Positions 37,761-50,035 of a stretch of DNA of 64,000 nt are shown here, piece after piece. A program made the position numbers and the translations under genes. Position 1 is the stretch's first letter. The number at the start of each line of letters is the position of its first letter. Under the pieces are notes generated by a model. That model was not told where the DNA came from and did not search any database. It worked only from the letters and a program-made list of their open reading frames with translations. Origin of the DNA: Mantis religiosa. Lineage: Eukaryota > Arthropoda > Insecta > Mantodea > Mantidae. The DNA lies in NCBI GenBank assembly GCA_030765055.1, contig CM060953.1, positions 22,028,187 through 22,092,186 on the forward strand. The letters are read 5' to 3'.

Positions 37761-40700
37761 GTATTTTAGCTAATAATCTGTCACAGAATTACTGTGTCTT
37801 ACAAGTATTTCTCTTCACGGAATTAATGAGAAAGTCCATAACCTAAAAACATGGGGTTCAGTTAATGAAAAACGTTTTTAAGCTGATGATAATTAGTAAC
37901 AAAACAGAAGCACATAAGGATTTTAAGTAGAGCTCAAGCTAAAACATTTTTTGAGTTTCATGTTCTAGAAAGCTTAAATATTCTTTGGTTATACCAATCA
38001 AAATTTACAGTACTGCTTAAACCATGGTATTCTGAATGATCTGGCTACACAATAGGATTATAACTATTGAATTTTATTTATCCTGCATTTCACTTTCAGA
38101 CAGCAGTGCTGTAATAGAGCTGGAATGAAATTAGGACAAAAATTCTATTATCATTCAAATCCCAGGAACACTGGTATAAATGACACTAAGGTAATAGTAG
38201 GCATTGGAATAATTTCCATAGACGAAAATGTCACAGAAAACTCATTGTATGTTCATCTTGGTAATTATATTACTTTTTTTTGACACACCAAGAATTGGGC
38301 TAATGTCCGTGTTATTTTCCTGATAGCTAGAAATTTGAGATTATTTGTGAAAGTATAGATTCATTTCACTTTTATAGATCTGTAGTTATTTTTTTTTTTT
38401 TTTTACATATTTTAGCATATACCTATGTATGTACCACTGATTCACTGTAATGTCTTGCAGTTTATGCTACACATGTCTTTATGTTGCTTCTGAAGGAAAG
38501 GATCGAAGACCAGAATTTCTGGATTGTAAAAGTTCCCATTGAGTGATTTATGAGTGGCATCTGTTTTTATTGTTTTTTAAGATTGGGTGACTAAAGAATT
38601 CCTAAATATTGACAGGTGAATTGCTGCTCTATAATGTTTCAGATTGACCATTCTAAATGTGAAATAGTCTACATTAGAGATCAGATATACATTCCAGCTT
38701 TAGAATCTAAAGTATTACAAGATTTTTAAATCAAGCAGAGAGGCAAGAGTTGATATCATGTGCACTAATTGTGTACATTGTGTAGTATTTTTTTTCTTGT
38801 AAATGTAAAATAGGTGAAAGGTGACGAATCTGCTATCAGTTTAGTTTGAGATAAGCATAATCAGTCAAGATACACCAGGTGCAGTGCACCACATGGTTCT
38901 GTGATCTAATTTAATGTAAGGTTAGGCTTAGATTATTATGTGTAAAAGAAGGAAAGTTATTAATCATTCAGCATGTTGTACAAATTTTTACTTTCTCTGT
39001 TGCCTACTTATAATAAATTGAGGAAGTATTACATTCTACCCAGAAAGTTGGTATCAAGATTTAAACAGAAATGATGCTTAAAGATCTAGGTGACACACTT
39101 TTAGGTCTCTCTTTCTCCCATTCTCTGTCTCTGGACAGTGTAAATAAAAATTAGAACTTGGGTAAATATCAGTCATGCTGTTTAAATTCAGTATCTTCTA
39201 AGGATACAAAACAATTTGCAAGAAAATCACCCTTGCCCGCTGCATTCCAAACAAACCTTTATATGGAAAGTGCTTTGCTATTTTTTTTTATTTTCTCAAA
39301 AATAGCTTAATTTTGATTTAAACACCATAGGTTTAAAATATTTATAATATTAATAAAGTGAATGTCTTGAATTTATGGGAAATGCCTCTGAAGCTCTCTT
39401 CATTTTAAATTAATTTTGTGTAATTGCTTTGACTTCTGGGAATTGCCTCTGAAGTTCTCTTCATTCTGAATGAATTTTATGTAATTATTAAAGCATTAGA
39501 GGGATTAAAAAATTTACTGCACAAAATTTAGATCTCTTCAAAATGTGCAGTTTATTGTCACAGTTTATGGAATTGGATATTTTCAAGTTACTTCTTAATT
39601 GTTTGGAAGTGGTCACCATGTTTTCAACAAGCATGTCAGGATACATTCAAATCACAAAACATCCTAAAAGTAGTATCACTCTATGCGTTCAAAACAATTA
39701 TACTTGTAAAAGACCGAAAGCAACATAACATCCTCAATAAAGATTGCCATACATATGATACGAGGAGAGCAACTGATTACCATAGGGTGAGCACGAGTAA
39801 AACTCAAACTAATAAAGATCCATTTAAAATATGAGCCATATTGTACAATAAATTGCCGTCTGTAATTAGGAATACTTCTGACTCAAAATTTAAACTGGTC
39901 TTAAAATCATACCTAATTGAAAAATGTTTGTATAGTATAAATGAACTGTAATATATATGTATGTAGTATGTACACCTATGTAAACAATAAGGTTTGTATG
40001 TAATTTAGGCATTTTGATCTTTGTAAATAACTCATATACTTTTGTAAACAACCCTATATTTTGTAAATAACTTATGTATTTTGATCATTTTGTATTTTGA
40101 CTGTATAGAGATAATTGACAGTGTCAGATGCTCTTGTAAGAGTCTATTGGCTGCAATAAATTATTATTCAGTTTTTTCTTGCTATATGAAAGAGTACATA
40201 AGGATTTAGTTAAACTGCTGTATCTGGCACACCCATCCAAAAAAATGAAGACTGCCTAAATTTGAGGTTTAGCAGAAGCTGTAAGCATTGACAAGCCTCT
40301 AACTGACCCACAATTGCTTTCTAAAAGAGTTTCTTTTATAGCTAAGTGATAAAATGAATATAAAGGACTCCCATCTTTTTATTACTGCTCATGTTCAGAA
40401 GATACTAATTGACAAAACCAGTTATTGGAATCTCAAAACCACAGAACTGTGTTGTTTTAGTGTTAGTTTTTTTACTTCAGTTTTAGGAGTTCTTCATTTC
40501 AAACATGCATTAATGAGAAACACAAAAGTGCTATCTACTAGCAGAAATGCAAACTAATTAAAGGCCATGAGAATGTAGGTACAAGGACAAATATAAAAGT
40601 GTGTAGTCCTTTTCAGTGAGAAAGAAAATTAAATGCAATTCAAAATATTTTTCTTATGCAAAAGGTAGGACACTGAAGTTTTGTTTTTCCATGTTTTATT

Positions 40701-43700
40701 ACAAACTTTTCCAGAATACTCTTTTCATGCCTTGCCTAAATATTATATTTGATGTACATATACCAAGAGACCCAGAGACATCCTAACCGGCTGTACAGTG
40801 TTTTGCCTGTGCGCACTCTCTGTGCACGTTGCTGTCTGCCAGTATCATAGAAAAGCTGAGATGAAACCATGCACCATTTTTTAAACTACTTTTAATGACT
40901 TTACTTACCCATGTTATTAAAGAAGATGCTGAAACTGGTTACCATCATTGTGTATATTTCTTTGGCACTTCTTTAGGAAACTATATTATTCGCCATAATT
41001 CACGTTAAGAAATGCTGGCAATTTCCAGCAATTTCCAGGATATTTTGTTTTAATTCTTCCAGGGTGTTTGGGTTTGTCTTGTACACTTTATGCTGTAAGT
41101 TACCCCAAAGATAGAGATTGCAGGGGATTAGGTGACCACAAATTTCTACTAATATTTCGGTTCTGAAACACATCTTCTATTGATAGAGTCAACATGAAAA
41201 ATTCAATGCCACGGCTGGGATTTGAAGCACGGTTCTCCAGGTTTCTGTCCAGTCACTCTTATCCATTGAGCTACCATGGCCAACTTGCCATCATGACATT
41301 AAACTCTGCATTTGACTCGTATATTTCCCTGGTAAACCACTAGGGGATCTCGTATTCGAGATACACTGTTGCGACTTACTATCGTAATTAGTTGAATCCC
41401 AGGCTTCATCATTTAACTTTTATTACTTTAGTTAATTGATGGAAATTAATCATCTCTTCACACTAGCCGTATATAGGCTAAGGTTTTTGATGGATAGAGT
41501 CAACATGAAAAATTCAATGCCATGGCCAGGATTTGAACCACAAATCTCCTGGTTTCCGTTCAGTCGTTCTTTCCCATTGAGCTACCATACCTACGTGCCG
41601 TCCTGACATTAAATTCTCCATTTGACTCGTATATTTCCCCAGTAAACCACTAGTGGCTCTCACATTCAAGATACGCCATTTGTGGCAAATTATTATTGTA
41701 AGCACTTGAATCCCAGGCTTCATCAATCAAGGAGATCCGTGGTTCAAATCCCGGCCATGGCATTGAATTTTTCATGTTGACTCTATCAAAAACCTTAGCC
41801 TATATACAGCGGATTAATTTCCATCAATTAAAATGTTCAACTGTTCTCAATGAAAGATTGGCTGTATGAGTGGTTGCAAAATCTTGTTGGAAAAAAGGGA
41901 AAAACAAGCTCCTGTCTGTTAATTCTCTCTAAAAAAAAAAAGGAGGGGGCCAAATTGTATTTATGTACGGGCGTCAACTGTTGGCTTAAAAAAAATTGTA
42001 CCTATAACTCTTTCTTGTATTTTTCAACATGAATTATGGTGAGTGATGGATAGTTTCCTAAAGAGATGCCAAAGTTTCAGCATCTCTTTTAATAACATGG
42101 ATAAATAAAGCCTTCAAAAGTAGTTTTAAAAATGTTTCATGTATTTATCTGTGCCTTTCTATGGTAGCAGCAGATGGCAACGAGCACTGAGGGTGCAGAT
42201 AGCCCAAAACACTGCATAGTCAGTTCAGATGTTTTTGATTCCCTTGGTATAAGAGATTTATATCAGTGCAAAGAAGAAATGTGTAATACATAGAAATCAC
42301 ATGTCATATTTTTGCTTAAAATAATTTTAGCATCCCATATTGTGACTTCGTGAGTTCGTAGAATTAAAAGGCCGAGTTGCAGAAAATAAAAATCTCCTTT
42401 ACTTTCGTAGAGATACACTGTTCAATTCTCATGTAACAACATTACATGACATAATACACAATCTTCCAAGGTCAATGACAATAACAAACTGTGACAGCTG
42501 ATTACATTAGCTCTCGTTACAACAGCACTCTTGTTACACAACTACAACTCTCTTTACTCACGCTGTTTACAACTGTCTGCTGGCATCTCACAATTGCTTA
42601 CAGATCTCATTCATAATTCAAGATATTTCCGGAATAATAAAGAACCTGAATATTCTATCACCTTCCAGCAGCGTAACTTAATCTATGCCGGTAGGTCCTT
42701 TACCTCCGTGATATACTATCCATCTGTTATTTATCGGCACTATCGTTATTTATTCCGGCATACTCCTTATCTCCAGGCTGTTTGTGTACACAAGCCACAC
42801 TATTGCGATCGGGTTCGCAACAATATGTTACCTGCATATTCTATATAGTGGCTGTTTATACATATAGTAATTTATATATTTGAATATTCCACTGTGTAAT
42901 GAATTGAAAATCATTTACGCTGTCTTTCAGAATGGATGATGCGAAGTTGGGTACCTTGATTGGACAGGACAAATATGGCAACAAATACTACGAGAATAAA
43001 ATGTACTTCTATGGTAAGTATTTATGCTTTAGTTTTCATTAATGGGTTAATTGTTCCTCTCTGAAGGCTATATTTCTTCCATTTATCACACATGGATGCC
43101 CATTGTGATAAATGTGGGCACACATGTATGCAATATGAAAAACGTGTATGTTGTTTCTTAACATATTTTAAAATGTACTTCTAAGAAACAAGATATACAT
43201 CAAAGAATCTGGATTAGAAGTGTTAGTTTTGATAAGTAATTTTACATTTGAATTTTTTTGTCCCAATTTTCACTGTAGTGGAGATTAATTTATATTTGTT
43301 TGTTTTCTTGTTTAGTGAATTTAGAATATGATTGCTATCTTTGGGAAAATGAGCTTTGAAAATTGACTAGGAAATATACACAAGTCTATCTTCTGTGACT
43401 TCTCATAGCCAGTATTTATAATTATTCAATTTGGGTTCAAATTCATCCCAAACGATTGGTTTTTTAAGTGTGCTTAAAAACATTAGCCCATGTCATGAGG
43501 GGAGCAGGAACAGCCTATCTCACCAATTTTAAAATGAGAGTTTTCTGGTGCGCTTAGCTCAAGAACCAGTGAACACATCAATTTCAAACTTTTATTTATT
43601 ATTTTACAACACTTTCACAATTCATTAAATATAATAGATCTTATTTTGGAGTTTTAATAAAGGATATGTGATTTTTTTTTATATAAATTTCTTGAATTTA

Positions 43701-46700
43701 CTTCTAAAAATATTAAATATTTATTTTTTTAAAAATTCAAATGCTCACCTAACTCTCTACAAGTACGTTTAAAAAACAGTTTAAGTATTGCTTTAATTCC
43801 AGAAAACAATGTAGAGTTGTAGCTCCATTAGTTTTATAGATGAGCGCACCCAAAGTTTAAAAAAAATAAAACAGAGAAAAACAGTATTAAAGTTTTGCTA
43901 TGTTGGAACTACACCTCAGAATTTCCCCAGATCCATATTCTGCATCTTTTTCATCATCAGCATCCTTCCTTTCTGGTTTTTCACTCCTTTTGTTCCTAGA
44001 CTCTATGGTCACTTGCCTTGTGGTATTATTATTTTGTTAAATTTGGCGGGGAGGCTGGTAAATTGAGAACAGCAGCCAATGTCCTAGCTGCCTCAGTTCC
44101 CTTGCCAATGCTTCTCAAGTCATAAGCAAACCTTACATTTACTTCTGTGTCACTTTCAAGAGTTCTGGATGTTTCAAATGTATATTCTTTATTACACTTT
44201 TGGCAACTGAATGGTAATGTAGCTAATACTCCATTTCGTTTCTTGGTGTCCTCTGATAGACAACAATTTTCACTTTCACAAATTTTGCACTGTACAAAGT
44301 TTCTATATCTACTAACTGAAAACTTATTGATCCAATATCATTTACATTAGTTAAATTGTCATCGTTGCCATTACACAATGAAGAAACCAATTTTTTCCTG
44401 GAAGAACTTATTTTCACTTCACATTGATCACCAATGTTTGAGGTTGGGTTTGACAAAGTCAATATATTGTCATGCGTTACTACACTTTTTCCATTTTAGG
44501 GAAAAATTATTTATTATATACCTTTTATATTATTAAAAGATATTGTATATGTTTTATTATATACCTAATCAGGATTACTTAAACTGTTTATACTGGTTTC
44601 CATGCCAATTTCTTACACCAAAATTATTGCTTCTTCCCATCTTGAAAACAGCACTAGTAATTCAAAACAGACTAAACAAAGCATGGAAGAATTAATATCA
44701 GATGCACAGATTGTTATTAATAGAAAAAACAAGAAATTCCTTTTCTAATAAGGTTGTGCTCTGGAATATAGCTTCAATAAGGTTACAATCAAGAGGAGAA
44801 TACTGTTACAAATGGCTAATAGGGGACGTGGCACACTGTACAGTCTTTTCAAAATGGATCTATTTAGGACTTTTAAAACTATGGGACAGGAAAATAAATA
44901 TCATTATTCGCTTCTACAAACATCAGGGAAGATTATTATTATTTGTAGAAAAAAGTTAGAGTCAGTGATGTATTTAACATTTGAAAGTAAGGAGTCGGTA
45001 ATTCAAACACAAACATCACTCAAAATATCCTTACTTGGACATGTTTCGGAGAACGGTTTGTCCCCATCATCAGCAGTTATCCAACTCTATCAGGGAAGAT
45101 TATTTTGGCAATAACTCATTTTATGAAATTTCACCCCAGAATGCTGTTCTGGCTCACCTTGAAAACATTAGCCCATGTCATGAGATTTATTGGTATGTAA
45201 AACTCATGTGGACAAAATTCTGGCACACTGATATCATGGAAGTTGACACCATCTGAACATAAAAATTAAATATGGCAAATACAGTATAGATTGGAAAGGA
45301 AACATAAATGCTTTAGTTCTTCAAAGCATGAGCAAGCAGCTGACTAAAAGGATTGTAAGATTAAAGTTAATGTGGCTAGTTAAAAATACTTTTTACAACT
45401 TTACCATTTTTTCCCCAGGACGTAATAGATGGGTAGAATATGCAGACGAAGTAAACATGGATTATGATGGAAGCCAAGTACCCGCAGAGTGGTTTGGTTG
45501 GTTGCATTACAAAACTGATCTACCACCACATAAGGTAAAGTACAAATTTTATGGACTTGTCTGATTTTTTTGTTTAGTACACAAGGACTATTGTTCATGT
45601 GGAATACTGTTGACTGAGATAGTAAACTGCTTTTAATTGGGAGTGTTCAGTTAATATGTTATAAAATATTGCCCACAGAATCACTGCGAAAGTAACAATT
45701 ATAATATTTAAGGAATTGATGTACACTCTACACTTGGCATAATTTTGAATTATTAAAACAAGTTTTGGTTGTTTTACATGGCCTAGCCTCCATGCTAGCC
45801 TCTGATGTCCAAGTTTGCAGATTCAAATGCAGCTGAGAGTGTTGTTTCATGTTTTTAGGTGTGAAAATCTGTAGCCTGCCCACCTCTAAAAGGGGGCAAA
45901 TTTAGTTGCATACAAAATGACCTCACAGCTTGAAAGAGAAGGTTTTTCATTAACATTTTTGACCACTTCAAACCCGCAGCCTTCTGTCTCTCTCTCCTGT
46001 GGTACTATCTGTGGGCATGGGTTAATCATCTACCATCATGCATACCTAATGGCAGAATCAAGACCAATGAGCACTTGCAGATCACACAGATTTTGCTGAT
46101 AATTCTCAGTATGTGAAAACATCCACATTACAAAAGGATTGAATTATGAACTTCAAACTCTTGCCATTGGACCAGCTCAGCAAGTTCATACTACCATCGC
46201 TGCTGCCAATGCCACCAGCACCATCACCACTCTTTTGCCTGCTGATGACATGAGCAAATGTTCCCAAAACATGTTTTTATATTAAGAAAGTTAAGCAGTG
46301 TAAATAACTGATGTTAAATTAATAATACATATGTTTTCAACTGTTTTCAACACTTCCAAGAAAGGAATTATACATATGTTTATTTACAGAATATGCTTAA
46401 ATTGTGCTCAGTTAGGATTTATGCAAGCATCACACTACCATCTTCTAAGCCAATACTACCCTACTCTCATTAAGAGATTCCCTGTTTTGCCCAATATTTG
46501 GGACTACTTCAAACATGTGTGAAGTTCATTCATGGTTGCAACCTTGTTATTGTACACTGTACTCTTCAAATGTATCCAGATCTAAAGGATTGGTATCTGA
46601 GATCCTGCAGGACGAGGTGCTAGTCCAAATCAATCTATCCACTGTACCACTTAAATGTTGAACAACTGTAATGATATGAGAGGTTGCCCCATCACGCATA

Positions 46701-48360
46701 AACCATATGCTTTGTCTTGTTTGAACAGTAACATCCTCCAAAAAAGAGAGCAGAATGTTTTCACTGATAGTTTCAGTCACTTATTTGAGTAATACAAAAG
46801 GGCCTGTCATCTTATCTCTAATTACTTCAGCTCAGATGTTCATTGCAAACTGGTGATTGTAACACTTTTGCCACTTTGTATTTAGATCAAATAAAACTTT
46901 GGAATAGTACTTTGTAATTACATTTTTAAGATTTTGCAGGCATAACCTTTGAAAAAGCCTATGTTTTATTTCGAAAATTCAACATACTATTACACAAGAA
47001 ACAGTTTAATCAGTATCTAGCACCATGATGAAAAATTAGGATTATGCACACATTATTCAATTAGCTATTGACAGAGTGCTACTGTAGGCAGTAATAATTT
47101 ACTCCGAGATGCTGTACTCTTTGAATACAATATGAGTGAAGTAACTGCCCGCTTAATGTTCTATGAACTGTCCAGTTTTGGATATTTGCACCTGGATCCT
47201 CTTACATCAGCTGCAAAATTGCTTCCTCTTGTCTGCATACTAGATTTGAGCACTGAGGAAACACACTTCTCAATTCTAAAACTGCTGATCTACTGCAGTA
47301 AGTGATCTGGGGTTTGGAATTCTCCTTTTTCAGGAAACTTATCCCTATACAAGTGTTGCAGTTCAGGCATGTTGCAGTCAGCTTTGCACTAGACAAGAAG
47401 CATATAGTTACTCTTGTAAAGACTGCTATAGTTCTGAATGTTGTGTTTCCAACTGCAGAGGCAAAGAATGCATCTGAACTGTAGACAGAGCCAGCTGTTG
47501 TGCAAGCAGTCAACGCAGGCAATTTTATTGTTATTATTCCTGACCTTCCACTTCACACATGTGCCGCTGTTATACGGATCCAATATTTGTGCAATTTGTT
47601 GAGGCAGGTAGTTTTATAGTTAACAGTCCAGACCTTCCGCTCTACACACATTCCAATGTGGCACAGAACCAGTGGTTATGCAAGATGTCAATGCAGATAG
47701 TGTTTGCTGTCAACAGGCCTAACTTTACAATCTACGTGCCAATATTGTGTGTTTATCAAGTATATGTCCACAAATTTAGTCCAATAGATATGCTGGAATC
47801 CATTTATTTAAAATTATTCTGTGGCTAAGTGACTTATTTTAGCACAACAAATGGAAAAATGCATGAATAATGCTTCACATCTCTGTGCTAATTGCAGAAG
47901 TAAACGATAAAGGAGTGATAACATTGGAAATAACACTTTCATTCAATTTTTTTTGTTTATTTATATAACCATTCACTATAGAAGAAAAGTAGCAGAAGAA
48001 ATTATGTTTCAGCTTAACATCAAGAAGTTGCCATTAAGTCAGCGCACTCATACCCCTAAAAGCTTGTTATGCATTTGAAAGTAATGCTTGTTATGCATTT
48101 ATTTGAACCTTAGCAGCTTTGACATAATGCTGGAAAAACTGTCATTCACCAAGTTGTTGTTGATTAAATTAAGGTTTTCTTTTTTACCTTTTGCCAGTAA
48201 GTGTCTGTTTGCTTTACAGGACCCACATAGACCAAAATATTCATGGATGGCTGATCATACAGAGAATTTGTCGGGAACTGAAGGGGCATACATGCCATAC
48301 AGTACAACACGACCGAAGATAGAAGCTTGGGTACCACCAAAACCAGCGTCAAAATCATAA
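37666..48360 (+). CDS. NDUFA12: NDUFA12, complex I accessory subunit (B17.2)
   Basis: Complete gene in four exons (37666-37760, 42931-43013, 45419-45534, 48220-48360) totalling 435 bp, 144 residues plus stop; human NDUFA12 has 145. The protein is an accessory subunit of mitochondrial NADH:ubiquinone oxidoreductase, on the matrix side. Family landmarks in order: NGGIRGTLFKLYR in the N-terminal part, DDAKLGTLIGQDKYGNKYYE, GRNRWVEYADE, DYDGSQVPAEWFGWLHYKTD, and near the end the conserved YMPYSTTRPKIEAWVPPKP. The start ATG sits in a favourable context (aacATGg) and gives the family-typical N terminus. All junctions are GT-AG and phases agree (2, 1, 0). Intron 1 (5.2 kb) carries a LINE relic, a MITE with SINE and a solo LTR. 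Intron 2 carries the Mutator-like insertion. Confidence 0.97.
37761..39500. other. NDUFA12 intron 1, first part
   Basis: AT-rich intronic sequence with short T runs (about 38391-38403) and no recognised insertion. Confidence 0.4.
39540..40175 (+). mobile_element. LINE 3' relic
   Basis: Stop-riddled plus-strand reading ending in a segment like the tail of RT-bearing LINEs (YDTRGEQLITI-like around 39755-39785, then KNVCIV-MNC around 39920-39950). The 3' end is near gcaataaattattattcag at about 40155-40173. Resembles the C-terminal part of the 28.4-29.6-kb LINE. Confidence 0.5.
40176..40762. other. Unassigned intronic sequence
   Basis: No repeat or gene was recognised in this part of NDUFA12 intron 1. 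Confidence 0.35.
40763..42247. mobile_element. TA-flanked MITE, copy E2, interrupted by SINE F1
   Basis: Starts ccaagagacccagagacatc after TA and ends gattcccttgg before TA. Inverted arms share catcctaaccggctgtacag-type sequence with E1. An F1 SINE pair is embedded at 41178-41832. Confidence 0.68.
41178..41832. repeat. SINE F1 cluster inside MITE E2
   Basis: Two minus-strand tRNA-like units (near 41205-41285 and 41515-41590) and a plus-strand end (near 41730-41785) with the shared flank ttaattgatggaaattaatc. Confidence 0.7.
42341..42822 (-). mobile_element. Solo LTR, ATAT target duplication (copy 2)
   Basis: Ends TGTGACTTCGTG and GGTTCGCAACA, flanked by ATAT at 42337-42340 and 42823-42826. 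Homologous to 17987-18403. The minus strand reads TGTTGCGAACCC at its 5' end. It lies in NDUFA12 intron 1, about 110 bp upstream of exon 2. Confidence 0.75.
42931..43013 (+). CDS. NDUFA12: NDUFA12 exon 2
   Basis: Encodes MDDAKLGTLIGQDKYGNKYY then ENKMYFY. Acceptor tgtctttcag, donor gtaagt at 43014. The internal ATG is not the start, because exon 1 joins in phase. Confidence 0.95.
44938..45088 (-). mobile_element. 151-bp hammerhead-bearing Penelope-terminal insertion
   Basis: Flanked by 16-bp direct repeats atcagggaagattatt at 44922-44937 and 45089-45104, so it moved as a unit. On the minus strand it starts AGAGTTGGATAACTG and immediately carries a full hammerhead core. The rest matches the family A unit at 30465-30668. 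It has no coding capacity. Confidence 0.7.
45035..45076 (-). ncRNA. Hammerhead-ribozyme motif in 151-bp insertion
   Basis: Canonical core CUGAUGA (45073-45067), stem II GGGGA/UCUCC (with G-U), GAAA (45047-45044), stem III ACAUGU, cleavage C. Stem I is short. Confidence 0.6.
45419..45534 (+). CDS. NDUFA12: NDUFA12 exon 3
   Basis: Encodes GRNRWVEYADEVNMDYDGSQ then VPAEWFGWLHYKTDLPPHK. Acceptor tttccccag, donor gtaaag at 45535. Confidence 0.96.
45535..46369. other. NDUFA12 intron 3, first part
   Basis: No clear insertion. A weak hammerhead-like string (CUGAUGA at 46242-46248 with a broken GAAA) occurs near 46240-46275. Confidence 0.35.
46370..46900 (-). mobile_element. DDE transposase relic (IS630/Tc1-mariner type)
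   Basis: The minus-strand frame 46780-46547 contains IWFMRDGATSHI, a VDRLIW segment, and a decayed NPLDL block. These correspond to the 'w.mqDGAp.H' and 'sPDLnPLDff' landmarks of a transposase family common in insects. No ends were identified. Confidence 0.6.
46901..48219. other. NDUFA12 intron 3, remainder
   Basis: AT-rich intron; short ORFs at 47202-47828 have no recognisable domain. Acceptor gctttacag at 48211-48219. Confidence 0.4.
48220..48360 (+). CDS. NDUFA12: NDUFA12 exon 4 (terminal)
   Basis: Encodes DPHRPKYSWMADHTENLSGT then the signature EGAYMPYSTTRPKIEAW and VPPKPASKS before the stop at 48358-48360. Confidence 0.97.
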   Translation, partial: DPHRPKYSWMADHTENLSGTEGAYMPYSTTRPKIEAWVPPKPASKS

Positions 48361-48458
48361 TTTTTAAATATTTATTAAGGATAGTGAAAGTAATTAAGGA
48401 AGACAGATTGGAACGATTTGAACACTTGTGAAATATATATGTAAATAGTTTGAAATTT

Positions 48459-48464
48459 AATAAA
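48459..48464 (+). terminator. NDUFA12 polyadenylation signal
   Basis: AATAAA 99 bp past the stop codon, followed by a T-rich stretch. Confidence 0.7.
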
Positions 48465-49252
48465 CTTAGTATTTTTCTTCCTCATTTTACTTCTATTTGA
48501 TATGCAAGCAACTACACAATAAGATTAAGTCTCCCATCTCTTATAACTTTCAAGAAAATAAATATTGTATCATAAAATACACAGATAACCGGTAGATATT
48601 ACGTATCTTCACAAAGAGGAAGTAGCATTATTTAAATGCAAACATATAATGAATCAATATATATATTAGAGCAAAACCTGAAACTTTCTTTGTGTATGTC
48701 CCTAATACAGTTAAAAATGATCCCTGACTATGAAGTTGGTGGCTTTGAAAGGTAACAGGCATCAAAGGTGTAAAAAATTGCACCTCAAATTCATTAAAAT
48801 ATAAAGCTGAGTTTTTATATATTTTATTTGGAATAATCTTAGAAGTTACATTGTCCATGGTCAGACACTTAGTATATTTGCAATCCTCAGTCAGACATCC
48901 TTAAATTATATTGAATTAAAATTATACTTACTATGGTATAAAAGCTGTTGCTTGAGGAACTATCAGAAGATGTTTTCTCAGTAGTTAGACAGTTTCGATG
49001 GTTCTTACACCTTGTCAGACATAATTTAAAGTCTACCACAGGTGCGAGCGTGAGGTAAATGCATGCAAGCGAGTGCGAGTGAAATAGAGCGTTCAGTCTA
49101 CTGCAATCTTTCATTGCACACCATCGTCATGGTTTTACCAAATAGCAACATTTTATTTGGATTTAAAACAGATGCACTTAATAGCTCTTGATAACACGCA
49201 CTCTATTCTTACACTATGCTGTGTATTATTATTGCTGTCTCTCTCTCTATCT
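48465..49252. other. Convergent intergenic region
   Basis: Lies between the NDUFA12 and DRC11 3' ends. Minus-strand AATAAA hexamers (for example 49157-49152) could serve DRC11. No gene was recognised. Confidence 0.4.
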
Positions 49253-49488
49253 TTTTTTAATTTATGTCCTCCAATGTTAAATCATATCGGACAATGAATG
49301 AAATGTATGAAATGATGCTCAAATGAATCCAGGGTCCATAGAGATTAGAGCTACCTGACATTTATCTTTCGGGATAAGGGAAAACCCCGGAAAAACCTTA
49401 TCCAGGTAACTCACTCTAACTGAGATTTGAACTCTGGACCTCTTGAACGTGAAGCAGACGTGCTACCATCTATGCTACCGAGGCGGGC
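49253..49488 (-). repeat. SINE family F2 with TSD
   Basis: Minus-strand copy flanked by gctgtctctctctc at 49232-49246 and again immediately after it at about 49491. It lies in the region downstream of DRC11. Confidence 0.78.
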
Positions 49489-49771
49489 TTCGCTGTCTCT
49501 CTCTCACACACAGGCCCATGATATGTCTATGTTGCAGCACTCTCCTATTGGCTATTGCTATATGCAGGAGGTTTGATGCGGATAATAGTCCCATGTTACT
49601 ACCAATTTTTTTTGGAAAGGTCATTATACTTAAATCTTTTGTTTAAGACCAACAATAAGAGTTTTATCTGTAAAACATCTCATCATTATGATCCTTATTG
49701 TAGTCGCATTGATGATAAAATGTATTGTACTTTTGTTTTGCTGATTAATAAGATCTTTATCATTGCATTAA

Positions 49772-50035
49772 CTATTTCTTTTGTTTTGGAGCTTGCTCAG
49801 TTCTAAGCTCAGATTCCATTTCCATTTGCTTTGCTTTCCTACGACCAAGTGGAGTCTTGATATACCATTGAAGAAAGGCCTCATCTTCCTCCTTGTAAAC
49901 AGGCTCTTGCTTGCTAAGAGAATTGATGAGCTCTGCATGAGTTAATGGTTGTACCCTGAGTTGCAGAACACGCTTGCAAGTCATCACTTCTTTTATTACT
50001 TCCAGGATTGCTCCAACTGTGTATCCATCTGACAG
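49772..50035 (-). CDS. IQCA1: DRC11 terminal exon
   Basis: Starts LSDGYTVGAILEVIKEVMTC and contains PLTHAELINSLSKQEPVYKE and WYIKTPLGRRK before a lysine-rich end. Acceptor ttgttttcag. Confidence 0.93.
   Translation of the reverse strand: MSDGYTVGAILEVIKEVMTCKRVLQLRVQPLTHAELINSLSKQEPVYKEEDEAFLQWYIKTPLGRRKAKQMEMESELRTEQAPKQKK

Larger units (their letters stand above)
43500..45161 (-). mobile_element. Internally deleted Mutator-like element with TIRs
   Basis: Left end ggggagcaggaacagcctat and right end (complement) aaggtgagccagaacagcat are imperfect inverted repeats extending about 45 bp. Minus-strand coding pieces resemble an arthropod Mutator-like transposase: a two-CXXC region (CENC, then FSCQKCNKEY), EVNVRFAYDLRSIGKGTEAA, and a C-terminal EYGSGEI. 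The central catalytic part is missing. It interrupts a SINE and itself received a 151-bp Penelope-type insertion (44938-45088). Confidence 0.6.
43451..45250 (+). repeat. SINE F5 copy split by a DNA transposon
   Basis: The left part (43451-43499, ttttttaagtgtgcttaaaa...) and right part (45162-45250, tttattggtatgtaaaactc...) together make one F5 SINE. The 23-bp segment aaaacattagcccatgtcat+gag is present on both sides of the insertion. Confidence 0.7.

Noticed and set aside
43930..43975. CTGATGA followed by GAAAAA on the minus strand
   Set aside because: Lies in an acidic coding remnant (DADDEKDAEYG) of the Mutator-like element and has no stem II or stem III.
46239..46275. Additional hammerhead motif (CUGAUGA at 46242)
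   Set aside because: The GAAA element is replaced by CAAAA and stem I is not formed; too weak to list as an RNA.
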